The notes under the pieces were generated by a model, which did no database searches, was not told the DNA's origin, and saw nothing but the letters and a program-made list of their open reading frames with translations. A program made the position numbers and the translations under genes. Of a DNA stretch of 6,713 nt, positions 1-6,085 are shown one piece after another (within the stretch, counting starts at the first letter, position 1; each line of letters begins with the position of its first letter). This DNA is from JBBTQZ01 sp038065435. GTDB taxonomy: Bacteria > Patescibacteriota > Minisyncoccia > Phycocordibacterales > WO2-35-19. The DNA is taken from positions 1-6,713 of the forward strand of contig JBBTQZ010000056.1 of NCBI GenBank assembly GCA_038065435.1. The letters run 5' to 3'.

Positions 1-158
1 AGGTCATCCGCGCCAAAGTGCCTCTTTCAGAGCTCTTCGGCTACGTCACCTCTCTTCGCTCCATGACCGAAGGCCGTGGTTCCGCCAACATTGAGTTTGA
101 TCATTACGCTATAGTGCCCTCAAACGTCGCTATCTCAATTATTGAAGCAAGGAAGTAA
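1..158 (+). CDS. fusA: Elongation factor G, C-terminal fragment (5' end outside window)
   Basis: Reading frame 3 gives 51 residues ending at a TAA (156-158). They match the end of domain V of translation elongation factor G, the GTPase that drives ribosomal translocation. The family-typical run is visible: VPLSELFGYVTSLRS, then MTEGRGSANIEFDHYAIVP, which corresponds to the E. coli PLSEMFGYATDLRSATQGRG...EFDHY stretch. The gene is cut by the window edge, so the GTPase domain cannot be inspected. Third codon positions are rich in C (gtc, atc, cgc, gcc, ctc, ttc, ggc, tac), unlike the AT-ending codons downstream; this fits selection on a very highly expressed gene. A stable hairpin lies 24 nt past the stop. 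The tetracycline-resistance-type paralogues share this fold, but the sequence looks like ordinary EF-G. Confidence 0.9.
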   Translation, partial: VIRAKVPLSELFGYVTSLRSMTEGRGSANIEFDHYAIVPSNVAISIIEARK

Positions 159-168
159 CTCCTTTTTC

Positions 169-311
169 TAATCTCCTCCCAGCCTCCTCTTTATCCTAAA
201 GAGGAGGTGCCTCATATTGATTACTCATCAGTTAAACAATGAGTTGCGCAGTTTCCCCTTTAATATAAGGGGGATTAAGGGGGTTATATAATAAGAGGGT
301 TAGGGAGATTA
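169..311. repeat. Intergenic stretch with nested inverted repeats, possibly a small REP/MITE-like element
   Basis: The 180-nt gap between fusA and the Nudix gene has no credible ORF. It is bounded by an 8-bp inverted repeat, TAATCTCC (169-176) and GGAGATTA (304-311). Next to these ends a C/T-rich arm mirrors a G/A-rich arm imperfectly. Inside are an 11-bp perfect hairpin (183-207), a 6-bp hairpin ACTCAT/ATGAGT (223-228 with 239-244) and CCCCTT/AAGGGG (255-260 with 267-272). The last overlaps two tandem AAGGGGG units (267-273 and 277-283), either of which can pair with the C tract. No flanking target-site duplication is obvious. That it is a dispersed element is inference; it could be a unique 3' region. 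Confidence 0.35.
183..207 (+). terminator. Perfect 11-bp hairpin after fusA, terminator-like but without a T tract
   Basis: CCTCCTCTTTA (183-193) and TAAAGAGGAGG (197-207) are exact reverse complements around a TCC loop. The position just after the fusA stop suggests transcript termination or 3'-end protection. The bases that follow (TGCCTCATATTG) contain no run of T, so it is not a textbook intrinsic terminator. It may instead be part of the repeat-like structure that fills this intergenic region. Confidence 0.5.
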
Positions 312-320
312 TTTAAATTT

Positions 321-329
321 TGATATGAT
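321..329 (+). promoter_or_regulatory. Extended -10 promoter of the Nudix gene
   Basis: TGATATGAT is an extended -10 (TGn plus TATGAT, hexamer 324-329). Only 9 nt separate it from the ATG at 339, so the predicted transcript starts within about 3 nt of the start codon. No convincing -35 is seen at 16-18 bp spacing, as is normal for TGn-type promoters. No Shine-Dalgarno sequence precedes the ATG. Confidence 0.6.
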
Positions 330-338
330 GACAATGAC

Positions 339-791
339 ATGGAATCATCAAAAGATTTTCCAGATTGTTTTTATAGAGTTACAGTGAAAGGTCTTTACGT
401 AAAGGACGACAAAGTACTTCTTGTTCGAGAGTCAGAACCAAGAAGTGGTGAGTGGGAGATGCCTGGTGGTGGCCTAGATTTTGGTGAGGATATTCGGGAG
501 GGTCTTAAAAGGGAGGTAGAAGAAGAGATGGGTCTCAATGTTACAAAAATATCTGACAAACCGGTCTATGTCTGGGCTCACAAGTATAACAATAGACGAA
601 ATTTGGATTGGTTCTATTCATTGGTAGTTGCTTATAGAATAGAAGTAGAGGATTTGAATTTTACTCCTACTGAAGAATGTGAGACTATTGATTTCTTCTC
701 TAAGGAACAGCTTCAAAATTTAGAACTTGCTGACCAAGCGAACGAACTAAAAGAATTATTCAATCCAGAAGATTTTAAAGAGGATTTTTGA
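339..791 (+). CDS. Nudix hydrolase family protein
   Basis: A 150-residue protein with a complete Nudix box at residues 44-66: G44, E50, then REVEEEMGL at 58-66, fitting GX5EX7REUXEEXGU. The glutamates of this motif bind the divalent metal that cleaves nucleoside-diphosphate-linked substrates. The preceding GEWEMPGGGLDFGE is also typical (W-x-P-G-G). The length is that of a single-domain cytosolic Nudix enzyme. The substrate cannot be read from the sequence: oxidised dNTPs, nucleotide sugars and other NDP-X compounds are all possible. The start is chosen because an extended -10 ends 9 nt upstream. The stop TGA is followed after 3 nt, in the same frame, by the next gene, so the two are almost certainly co-transcribed and may act in one pathway. 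Family call is firm; substrate unknown. Confidence 0.92.
   Translation: MESSKDFPDCFYRVTVKGLYVKDDKVLLVRESEPRSGEWEMPGGGLDFGEDIREGLKREVEEEMGLNVTKISDKPVYVWAHKYNNRRNLDWFYSLVVAYRIEVEDLNFTPTEECETIDFFSKEQLQNLELADQANELKELFNPEDFKEDF
777..784 (+). promoter_or_regulatory. Shine-Dalgarno-like site for the NTase-DUF218 gene
   Basis: AAAGAGGA lies within the last codons of the Nudix gene, 10 nt before the ATG at 795. It is the clearest ribosome-binding sequence in the window and serves an operon-internal gene, in contrast to the first genes of transcription units, which lack one. Spacing is slightly long, so initiation by translational coupling is also possible. Confidence 0.45.
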
Positions 792-794
792 TCA

Positions 795-1832
795 ATGACC
801 AAACAAGAAATTATTTCAAAAGTTAAGGAACTAAATTTGCCGAAGGGTGAATATGTGGTTTTTGGGAGCGCGCCGATGGCAATGGCGGGGATAAGAGAAG
901 CAGGAGATATTGATTTGCTGGTTTCGCCAGAAGTTTTTGAAAGCTTAAGAAAGGCTGAGTGGAAGCAGATAGAAAAAAGTGTAAATGATAAACCGCTAAC
1001 TTACGATTGTTTTGAAGCGCATGATAATTGGGACTTTACTTTATATAAACCAACTCTTAAGGATTTATTAAAAACTGCAACATGGATTGAAGATACCCCT
1101 TTTGCCTCTCTTGAAGAAGTCCATAAATGGAAGCTGGCTTCTGGTCGCCCGAAAGATCTTACCGATATCGAGTTGATTGAAAAATTTTATAAAAAGCGAG
1201 ACAGGTTGGCAAAAATTATTTGGGATTATATGCTCTTGCACCACAACCTTAAACCGATGGATGCAGTTTTTGCTTTAGGCTCGTACGATACACGGGTCGC
1301 AGAACGAGCAGCTGAGCTATTCTGCCAAGGCTACGGTAAATATGTAATTTGTGCGGGTGGCTTTGGTAAATATAAGTACTTTGATCGCTCAGAAGCTGAG
1401 GTTTTTGGTGAAGTGGTTGTAAAAAATGGAGTTCCAAAAAATAAGTTAATACTAGAACCAAAATCTACTAATACCGGTGAAAATGTTTTGTTTGTAAAAA
1501 AGTTGGCGCAAGGAAAATACCCAAAACTGAAATCTTTTATTTTGGTGCAAAAACCTTATATGGAACGTAGAACCTACGCCACCTTCAAAAAACAGTGGCC
1601 AGAAGCAGAATGCTTGGTCACTTCTCCGCAACTTTCCTATGAAGAATTTATGCGTAGTGATCACGTTTTTATAGATAGGGCTGTCAATAATATGCTCGGT
1701 GATTTACAGAGAATAAAAGAGTATCCAAAACTTGGATTTCAAATCCCACAAGAAATTCCACCTGAAATCTGGAATGCTTGGGAAAAACTTACGGAGATGG
1801 GCTATAACAAATTCTATTTAAAAACAGATTAA
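795..1832 (+). CDS. Fusion protein: nucleotidyltransferase-type domain plus DUF218 (YdcF/SanA/ElyC-type) domain
   Basis: A 345-residue two-domain protein. Residues about 1-135 show the nucleotidyltransferase signature: G24-S25, then D38-I-D40 twelve residues on (GSx12DID), a candidate third carboxylate D80 in NWDFTLY, and the KLASGRPKDLTDIELI stretch (113-128) common in MNT/AbiEii-like proteins. Residues about 154-310 look like DUF218: DAVFALGSYDTRVAERAAELF (156-176), AGGFGK (187-192), SEAEVF (199-204) and LILEPKSTNTGENV (218-231), where the acidic residue plus NTxEN is the family hallmark. DUF218 members include ElyC and SanA, linked to cell-envelope integrity, and YdcF. No signal peptide or membrane segment is present, so this copy should be cytosolic. 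It starts 3 nt after the Nudix stop, in the same frame. Domain assignments are from motifs; the combined function is unknown. Confidence 0.8.
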   Translation: MTKQEIISKVKELNLPKGEYVVFGSAPMAMAGIREAGDIDLLVSPEVFESLRKAEWKQIEKSVNDKPLTYDCFEAHDNWDFTLYKPTLKDLLKTATWIEDTPFASLEEVHKWKLASGRPKDLTDIELIEKFYKKRDRLAKIIWDYMLLHHNLKPMDAVFALGSYDTRVAERAAELFCQGYGKYVICAGGFGKYKYFDRSEAEVFGEVVVKNGVPKNKLILEPKSTNTGENVLFVKKLAQGKYPKLKSFILVQKPYMERRTYATFKKQWPEAECLVTSPQLSYEEFMRSDHVFIDRAVNNMLGDLQRIKEYPKLGFQIPQEIPPEIWNAWEKLTEMGYNKFYLKTD

Positions 1833-1845
1833 AATGTGTTAGATT
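1817..1845 (+). promoter_or_regulatory. Promoter of pnp, overlapping the end of the upstream gene
   Basis: TGTTAGATT (1837-1845) is an extended -10 with hexamer TAGATT (1840-1845). A 4-of-6 -35 match, TTTAAA (1817-1822), sits 17 bp upstream. Only 7 nt separate the hexamer from the ATG at 1853, predicting a leaderless or nearly leaderless message. The -35 overlaps the last codons of the NTase-DUF218 gene. Confidence 0.5.
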
Positions 1846-1852
1846 AGCTTTT

Positions 1853-4113
1853 ATGCAAACTAAAAAATACGAGATAGAGCTGAACGGACAGAAGCTCATA
1901 GCGGAGTTTACGGATTTGGCTGAAAATGCTCATGGTTCGGTGTTATTGCGCTATGGCAACACTACAGTGTTTGCTACAGCGGTTATGTCTAAAGGAGAAA
2001 AGGAGGCCGACTATTTTCCGCTTTCAGTAGAATACGAAGAAAGGTTTTATGCCGCCGGACAGATTTTGGGCAGTAGATTTATGCGAAGAGAAGGAAGGCC
2101 GTCGGACGAAGCCATACTTTCGGGTAGGATTACCGACAGAACCATAAGACCGCTTTTTGACCAAAATATGCGCAACGAGGTGCAAGTGGTTGTTACAATT
2201 TTGTCCTTAGATGAATACGACCCCGATATTTTGGGTGTTATAGCCTCTTCGCTCGCCCTCGGTACATCCAATATTCCTTGGGGTGGACCAGTAGGAGCAG
2301 TACGCATAGGCAAAAACAAGGATAGCGGTGAGTTTATTATAAACCCAACATACAAAGAAAGAGGGGCTGAAAATTATGAGCTAGATCTAATAGCTTGTGG
2401 CAAAGACAACACCATAAATATGATAGAGGTGGGAGCAAACGAAGTAAGTGAAGAAACGCTAGTAAAAGCCATGGAAAAGGCCAAAGAAAAATTACAAAAA
2501 ATACAAGATTTTCAACAAAAAATAATCGGAGAGCTCGGTAAGAAAAAAACTGAATACAAAAAAGCCACCGAAACAGAGGAGCTTAAAAAACTTTTTGCGC
2601 AAGAAATACTACCTATACTGCCCCAAATATTAGGAGAAGCGGGTAAGAAAAAAATATATGAACTTGAAGATCAGTGGTTCACTATTTTAGATAAAAGTTT
2701 GCCTGGTAATAATGAGGCTATAAAAAGAGAGGCCAGATTTATATTTCATGAAGCCATAAACGATTTCGTACACAAAGTAAGCTTGGAGGAGGGGAAACGG
2801 ATAGACGGTCGTGGTTTTGATGAACTGCGTCCATTGTATGCTCAAGCTGGCAAAGTGTCCCCGGTACTGCATGGCTCCGGTATATTCTATAGAGGGGGCA
2901 CTCATATTTTTTCTGCTCTGACTTTGGGAGCACCCGGAGATTCTCAGGTGATAGACGGCATGGAGCTTCAGACAAACAAACGTTTTATGCATCATTACAA
3001 TTTTCCGCCTTTTTCTGTGGGAGAAACTGGCAGAATCGGTAGTACCAACAGAAGAATGATCGGACACGGAGCTTTAGCTGAAAAAGCTCTCCTGCCAGTT
3101 ATTCCTAAAAAAGAAACTTTTCCATACACTATTCGCATAGTATCTGAAGCCCTCTCTAGTAACGGTTCTACTTCTATGGGCTCAGTCTGCGCAGCCACCT
3201 TAGCTCTTATGGATGCTGGGGTGCCTATAAGCAAGCCAGTTGCTGGTATAGCTTCTGGTCTGATGTTGAGCCGGGAGAAATACAAGATTTTGACAGACAT
3301 CCAAGGCCCAGAAGATGAGCATGGGGATATGGATNNNNNNNNNNNNNNNNNNNNNNNNNNNNNNNNNNNNNNNNNNNNNNNNNNNNNNNNNNNNNNNNNN
3401 NNNNNNNNNNNNNNNNNNNNNNNNNNNNNNNNNNATACAAGATTTTGACAGACATCCAAGGCCCAGAAGATGAGCATGGGGATATGGATTTTAAGGTCGC
3501 CGGCACTAAAGACGGCGTTACAGCCGTTCAAATGGATGTGAAAGTGGACGGCATACCTATACCAATACTTAAAGAAGCTTTAGAAAAAGCCAGAGTAGCT
3601 CGTATGAGAATCCTTGAAGTTATAGGAAAAGAAATAGACAAACCAAGGCCAGAACTTTCTCCAAAAGCTCCTAGAATATTTACAATGCAGGTGAGGCCCG
3701 ACCAAATAGGTATGGTCATCGGTACTGGGGGTAAAGTCATCAACGAAATAAAAGAGGCGACAGGAGTAGAGATAGACATAGAAGAAGACGGCACTATATT
3801 TATAACAGGAGAGGCCATTGGAGCAGAAAAAGCAAAAGAAGCGATAGAGAGCATCGTTCATGAATTTAAGACCGGAGATAAGATGACGGGGGAAGTGGTG
3901 AGGATCGCCGACTTCGGAGCCATAGTAAAGCTCGGACCAAAAATAGACGGCTTGGTACACATATCAGAGCTGGCTCCTTTCAGAATAGATAGAGTAGAAA
4001 ATTATATAAAGATAGGCATGCAGGTGCCGATAGTGGTAAAAGATATAGACGAAAAGGGCCGTTTGAAACTTTCCATCAAAGACGCGGACCCGAATTTCTT
4101 CCCCAAAAAATAA
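1853..4113 (+). CDS. pnp: Polyribonucleotide nucleotidyltransferase (PNPase), split in the assembly by an N gap
   Basis: PNPase is the phosphorolytic 3'-5' exoribonuclease of bacterial RNA decay and normally works as a trimer. Removing the 100 N and one copy of the 55-bp flanking duplication gives 2106 nt, exactly 701 codons plus TAA, a normal family length. Domains in the joined protein: first RNase PH domain (about 8-150, with REGRPSDEAILSGRITDRTIRPLF), all-helical linker (about 200-310), second RNase PH domain (about 315-545, with RFMHHYNFPPFSVGE and IGHGALAEKALLP), KH domain (about 555-618, GxxG at 572-575) and S1 domain (about 621-693). Residues equivalent to E. coli D486, D492 and K494 are D488, D494 and K496. 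D494 is the last codon before the gap and K496 lies after it. The start has no Shine-Dalgarno and a -10 only 7 nt upstream, so leader-based autoregulation as in E. coli looks impossible. As written the frame is broken, but this is an assembly effect. Confidence 0.95.
3280..3334 (+). repeat. Left copy of a 55-bp duplication flanking the scaffold gap
   Basis: These 55 bases, from ATACAAGATT to GGGGATATGGAT, are identical to 3435-3489 on the other side of the N run. They encode PNPase residues from Y476 to catalytic D494. An exact repeat ending precisely at both gap edges is the mark of two contig ends sharing a k-mer overlap (k = 55 is a common assembler setting), not of a biological duplication. 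Confidence 0.95.
3335..3434. other. Scaffold gap of 100 N
   Basis: Exactly 100 undetermined bases, a conventional placeholder for a gap of unknown length. The identical 55-bp flanks imply a real gap of minus 55, meaning the contigs overlap and no sequence is missing. ORFs translated across this stretch are meaningless. Confidence 0.99.
3435..3489 (+). repeat. Right copy of the 55-bp duplication flanking the scaffold gap
   Basis: Identical to 3280-3334. It continues directly into the PNPase codons for FKVAGT (from 3490), which is what should follow the left copy. Reading from here, automated callers may place a false TTG start at 3445 and report a separate C-terminal PNPase gene. Confidence 0.95.
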
Positions 4114-4129
4114 ATTTCCCTTTTCTCTG

Positions 4130-4138
4130 TGCTAAAAT
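4130..4138 (+). promoter_or_regulatory. Extended -10 promoter of the membrane protein gene
   Basis: TGCTAAAAT is a TGn-extended -10 (hexamer TAAAAT, 4133-4138) lying in the 32-nt gap after pnp. Seven nt separate it from the ATG at 4146. No good -35 is visible. The predicted transcript is leaderless or nearly so. Confidence 0.55.
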
Positions 4139-4145
4139 TAGATAG

Positions 4146-5030
4146 ATGGACGAGGATAAAAATAAACAAGCAGGTAGGGGTTTGCAAGATTTATTGCACA
4201 ATAAGCAAAGGCTGCAATCTTTGCGTACCTATCAGGGAGATACAGCCGAAGCTATAAAAAACCTCAATGAATCGGTTGCTTCTATTGCCATAAAAGAAAA
4301 GGAGAGGCAAGAAGAACAGGCGCCACCAAAACCAAAGGGTAGTGCTCCCATAAGCTTTATGAAGATAATTACCGGCCTGGTCTTAATAGTTGGTAGCGTA
4401 TTGATTCTTCTCTTTGCTACACAAGCAATACAAAAGGAAGATCCCGAGATAAAACCTTTGGAGATAAGGCTGATCACTTATAACAATAAAATAAACGTTG
4501 AAGAAATAAGCAAAAATAATATAGAGAGCGCCTTAAACAGCATATCTGAAAACGGCACAACTATCCTAAATTTAATCGGTAAAGATGGTAAAGAAATTTC
4601 AAGCACAAAAGAGCTTCTGAATATTTTGCAAATAAACCCGCCTTCAATATTTTTGAGAAATATTTCGATGGATTATGTTGTGGGTAGCCACAAAATAAGT
4701 GAACAAAAAACCCATTTTATTATATTTAAAATAGGGGAATTCGGTGCGGTTTTTAGCGGAATGCTAGAATGGGAGAGTGCCATACTAAACGATCTGTCTT
4801 TCTTAAAAGAGTCAGGCTCAAAGAAAATGAGTACTAGTACAGAAAAATATATATGGAAAGATCTAATAATAAAAAACAAAGACGTCCGAGCCTTAGTACA
4901 AGAAAATGACTACGAACTCGCAAAAATCACTTACACATTTTTAGATAAAAATACAATTTTAGTAACAAGCGACATAGAGGGAGTGAGCAACCTAGTGAAT
5001 CTCTATATCTCTCGTGCCGTTGCAAGATAG
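4146..5030 (+). CDS. Single-pass membrane protein of unknown function
   Basis: A 294-residue protein that I do not recognise as a named family. Residues 1-70 are hydrophilic: a probably helical part with LLHNKQRLQSLRTYQGDTAEAIKNLNES, then a charged Q/E/K stretch and a proline-rich linker (APPKPKGSAP). One strongly hydrophobic helix spans about 72-93. The basic residues just before it suggest a cytoplasmic N-terminus and about 200 residues outside. The outer part is a mixed soluble domain with no cysteines; near its end are WKDLIIKNKDVRALVQENDYELAKITYTFLDKNTILVTSD (237-276), which look like alternating beta strands. The ATG is chosen because the -10 lies 7 nt upstream. Isoleucine is mostly ATA, as in pnp and the DksA-like gene. 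An envelope-anchoring role is possible, but nothing in the sequence settles it. Confidence 0.8.
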   Translation: MDEDKNKQAGRGLQDLLHNKQRLQSLRTYQGDTAEAIKNLNESVASIAIKEKERQEEQAPPKPKGSAPISFMKIITGLVLIVGSVLILLFATQAIQKEDPEIKPLEIRLITYNNKINVEEISKNNIESALNSISENGTTILNLIGKDGKEISSTKELLNILQINPPSIFLRNISMDYVVGSHKISEQKTHFIIFKIGEFGAVFSGMLEWESAILNDLSFLKESGSKKMSTSTEKYIWKDLIIKNKDVRALVQENDYELAKITYTFLDKNTILVTSDIEGVSNLVNLYISRAVAR

Positions 5031-5049
5031 CCTGCGATTGTAGTATAAT
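5020..5049 (+). promoter_or_regulatory. Consensus sigma-70-type promoter of the DksA-like gene
   Basis: TTGCAA (5020-5025, 5 of 6 to the -35 consensus), an 18-bp spacer and a perfect TATAAT (5044-5049). This is the best two-box promoter in the window. The -35 lies inside the last codons of the upstream gene. The ATG at 5059 is 9 nt beyond the -10, again predicting almost no 5' leader. Confidence 0.7.
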
Positions 5050-5058
5050 TGTCCTAAT

Positions 5059-5427
5059 ATGAGAGAAGATTTGGACATAAATTATTTCAAACAAAAGTTG
5101 GAGCAGGAGCTTGCTTTGGTGGAGCAAGAATTGAAAGATGTGGGCAGGAAAAACCCAGACAACAAAGCGGATTGGGAAGGTAAACCTAGTGATGTGGCAG
5201 ACAGCGCCGATGACAACGAAACAGCCGATAAAATAGAAGAATACGAAGAGAATACAGCGATCGTGAAAGATCTTGAAGTAAGATACAACGATATAAAAGA
5301 CGCTCTACTCAAAATAGAAAAAGGTGTTTATGGAATATGCGAGATGTCTGGCGAACCAATAGAAAAAGACCGGCTGGAAGCCAACCAGGCCGCTCGCACC
5401 TGCAAAAAACATATGAATGTGGGCTAA
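5059..5427 (+). CDS. TraR/DksA-family RNA polymerase-binding protein with degenerate zinc finger
   Basis: A 122-residue protein with the DksA plan: two long helices (about 8-28 and 55-88) expected to form a coiled coil, and a C-terminal zinc-finger-like segment. The loop between the helices holds DVADSA (45-50), which fits the DxxDxA tip motif of E. coli DksA (D71, D74, A76) that reaches into the RNA polymerase secondary channel. The finger YGICEMSGEPIEKDRLEAN...TCKKH keeps the C-x2-X-x17-C-x2-X spacing, but the four positions are C94, S97, C115 and H118, so only two of the usual four cysteines remain. Zinc-independent DksA paralogues with two lost cysteines are known in Pseudomonas. By family, the role is control of transcription initiation, often with ppGpp; that is not shown here. 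It has its own strong promoter. Confidence 0.85.
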   Translation: MREDLDINYFKQKLEQELALVEQELKDVGRKNPDNKADWEGKPSDVADSADDNETADKIEEYEENTAIVKDLEVRYNDIKDALLKIEKGVYGICEMSGEPIEKDRLEANQAARTCKKHMNVG

Positions 5428-5430
5428 ATT

Positions 5431-5439
5431 TGATTTAAT
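5431..5439 (+). promoter_or_regulatory. Extended -10 promoter of the small exported protein gene
   Basis: TGATTTAAT (hexamer TTTAAT, 5434-5439) ends 9 nt before the ATG at 5449 and begins 3 nt after the upstream stop codon. No -35 is evident. An earlier ATG at 5438 runs into TGA after three codons, so it is not the start. Confidence 0.45.
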
Positions 5440-5448
5440 GAAAAATTT

Positions 5449-6015
5449 ATGAAAAAATATTGGATTTTGATAGTGATAGCCTTACTTTTGATCGTTGGTT
5501 TTGTTCCTTTTATTAAAACAGGAAAGACAATCTGTCCTATTAGACCTCCGTGTTATGAATCAAAAATATCGATAGTTGATTGGATCAGATACAAAGATAA
5601 TTTGAGTGATACTAATTCTGTTTCGGTTAATTTAATTCTAAATGAATTTGTGGATATTACCTCCTGGAAGATTTCTGGGTTATCAGAGTGGAGAGCCATA
5701 ACTCTTGACCCTAGCTCATTAGCGAAATATTCGAAGGGAAACATTACAGTAATAAGCAAAGTCTTTAATGAACCAGAAGAATCTTCGGGCCCAGAGAGTT
5801 TGGATAAAGCACGTCGAGATGAAGACCAATTGATAGAAGCGGTAAAAAATAGATTCAATAAAAATGGCTGGAAACTCATTGTTGGCCCCACTGAACTAGG
5901 TTTTTATCAGGACTATCTTTATGAGAAGGATGGCAAACCACTTGTATTTAGCACTGGAAAGCGGGATGCGGTCGTCGGTGGCATGTATGTTAGTATACAA
6001 TTCCTAAAGCAATAA
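5449..6015 (+). CDS. Small exported or membrane-anchored protein of unknown function
   Basis: A 188-residue protein, family not recognised. The N-terminus MKKYWILIVIALLLIVGFVPF is a basic start followed by a hydrophobic helix (about 4-22), either a signal peptide or an uncleaved anchor. No lipobox is present: the first cysteine (C29) sits in GKTIC. C29 and C35, in CPIRPPC, could form a disulfide outside the cell. The remainder is soluble and mixed. Residues 109-140 are a charged, probably helical segment (EPEESSGPESLDKARRDEDQ then LIEAVKNRFNKNGW), followed by strand-like stretches ending in VVGGMYVSIQFLKQ. It is followed 20 nt later by a clear intrinsic terminator, which closes this transcription unit. 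Codons are more mixed (ATT and ATA alike) than in the pnp block. Confidence 0.75.
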   Translation: MKKYWILIVIALLLIVGFVPFIKTGKTICPIRPPCYESKISIVDWIRYKDNLSDTNSVSVNLILNEFVDITSWKISGLSEWRAITLDPSSLAKYSKGNITVISKVFNEPEESSGPESLDKARRDEDQLIEAVKNRFNKNGWKLIVGPTELGFYQDYLYEKDGKPLVFSTGKRDAVVGGMYVSIQFLKQ

Positions 6016-6035
6016 AAAATTGTGACAATGTAAAG

Positions 6036-6062
6036 AACACCTCTAAATTTTAGGTGTTTTTT
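6036..6062 (+). terminator. Intrinsic terminator after the small exported protein gene
   Basis: Stem AACACCT (6036-6042) pairs with AGGTGTT (6052-6058) around a 9-nt loop, and the descending arm runs into a tract of six T (6057-6062). It lies 20 nt after the stop at 6015 and immediately before the hicBA promoter, so it separates the two units. Confidence 0.8.
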
Positions 6063-6068
6063 GATTTT

Positions 6069-6077
6069 TGTGATAAT
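6069..6077 (+). promoter_or_regulatory. Extended -10 promoter of hicBA
   Basis: TGTGATAAT (hexamer GATAAT, 6072-6077) lies just after the terminator T tract and 8 nt before the hicB ATG at 6086. No clear -35 or obvious palindromic operator is seen around it. A leaderless hicB message is predicted. Confidence 0.55.
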
Positions 6078-6085
6078 ATGTAGAC

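Noticed and set aside
269..305. G-quadruplex from the G tracts upstream of the Nudix gene
   Set aside because: Four G runs exist, but one loop is about 13 nt; the C tract nearby favours ordinary hairpins.
159..338. CRISPR array, tRNA or riboswitch in the fusA-Nudix gap
   Set aside because: No regularly spaced repeats, no cloverleaf, and the Nudix promoter sits right at the ATG, leaving no leader that could hold a riboswitch.
339..1832. UGA recoded as glycine (Gracilibacteria/SR1 code)
   Set aside because: Both TGA codons that end genes here sit where family-length proteins should stop, and reading through the hicB TGA leads out of the hicA frame.
2047..3067. Minus-strand ORFs of 78-126 codons opposite pnp (2047-2355, 2687-3067, 2739-2975)
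   Set aside because: They lie wholly inside a strongly conserved gene on the other strand, have no recognisable domains and no promoter pattern like the real genes.
2995..3531. ORFs translated across the N run on either strand
   Set aside because: Undetermined bases suppress stop codons, so these frames are artificial; the region is pnp on the + strand.
3445..4113. A separate gene with a TTG start encoding only the PNPase C-terminal part (KH and S1)
   Set aside because: The TTG lies inside the duplicated k-mer and matches a leucine codon (L480) of the left copy; collapsing the overlap makes it part of pnp.
1853..4113. pnp as a frameshifted pseudogene
   Set aside because: The break coincides exactly with the scaffold gap, and removal of 155 nt restores a full-length frame with all key residues.
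5449..5540. Lipoprotein signal peptide in the small exported protein
   Set aside because: No L-[AS]-[GA]-C lipobox precedes C29; the sequence there is GKTIC.
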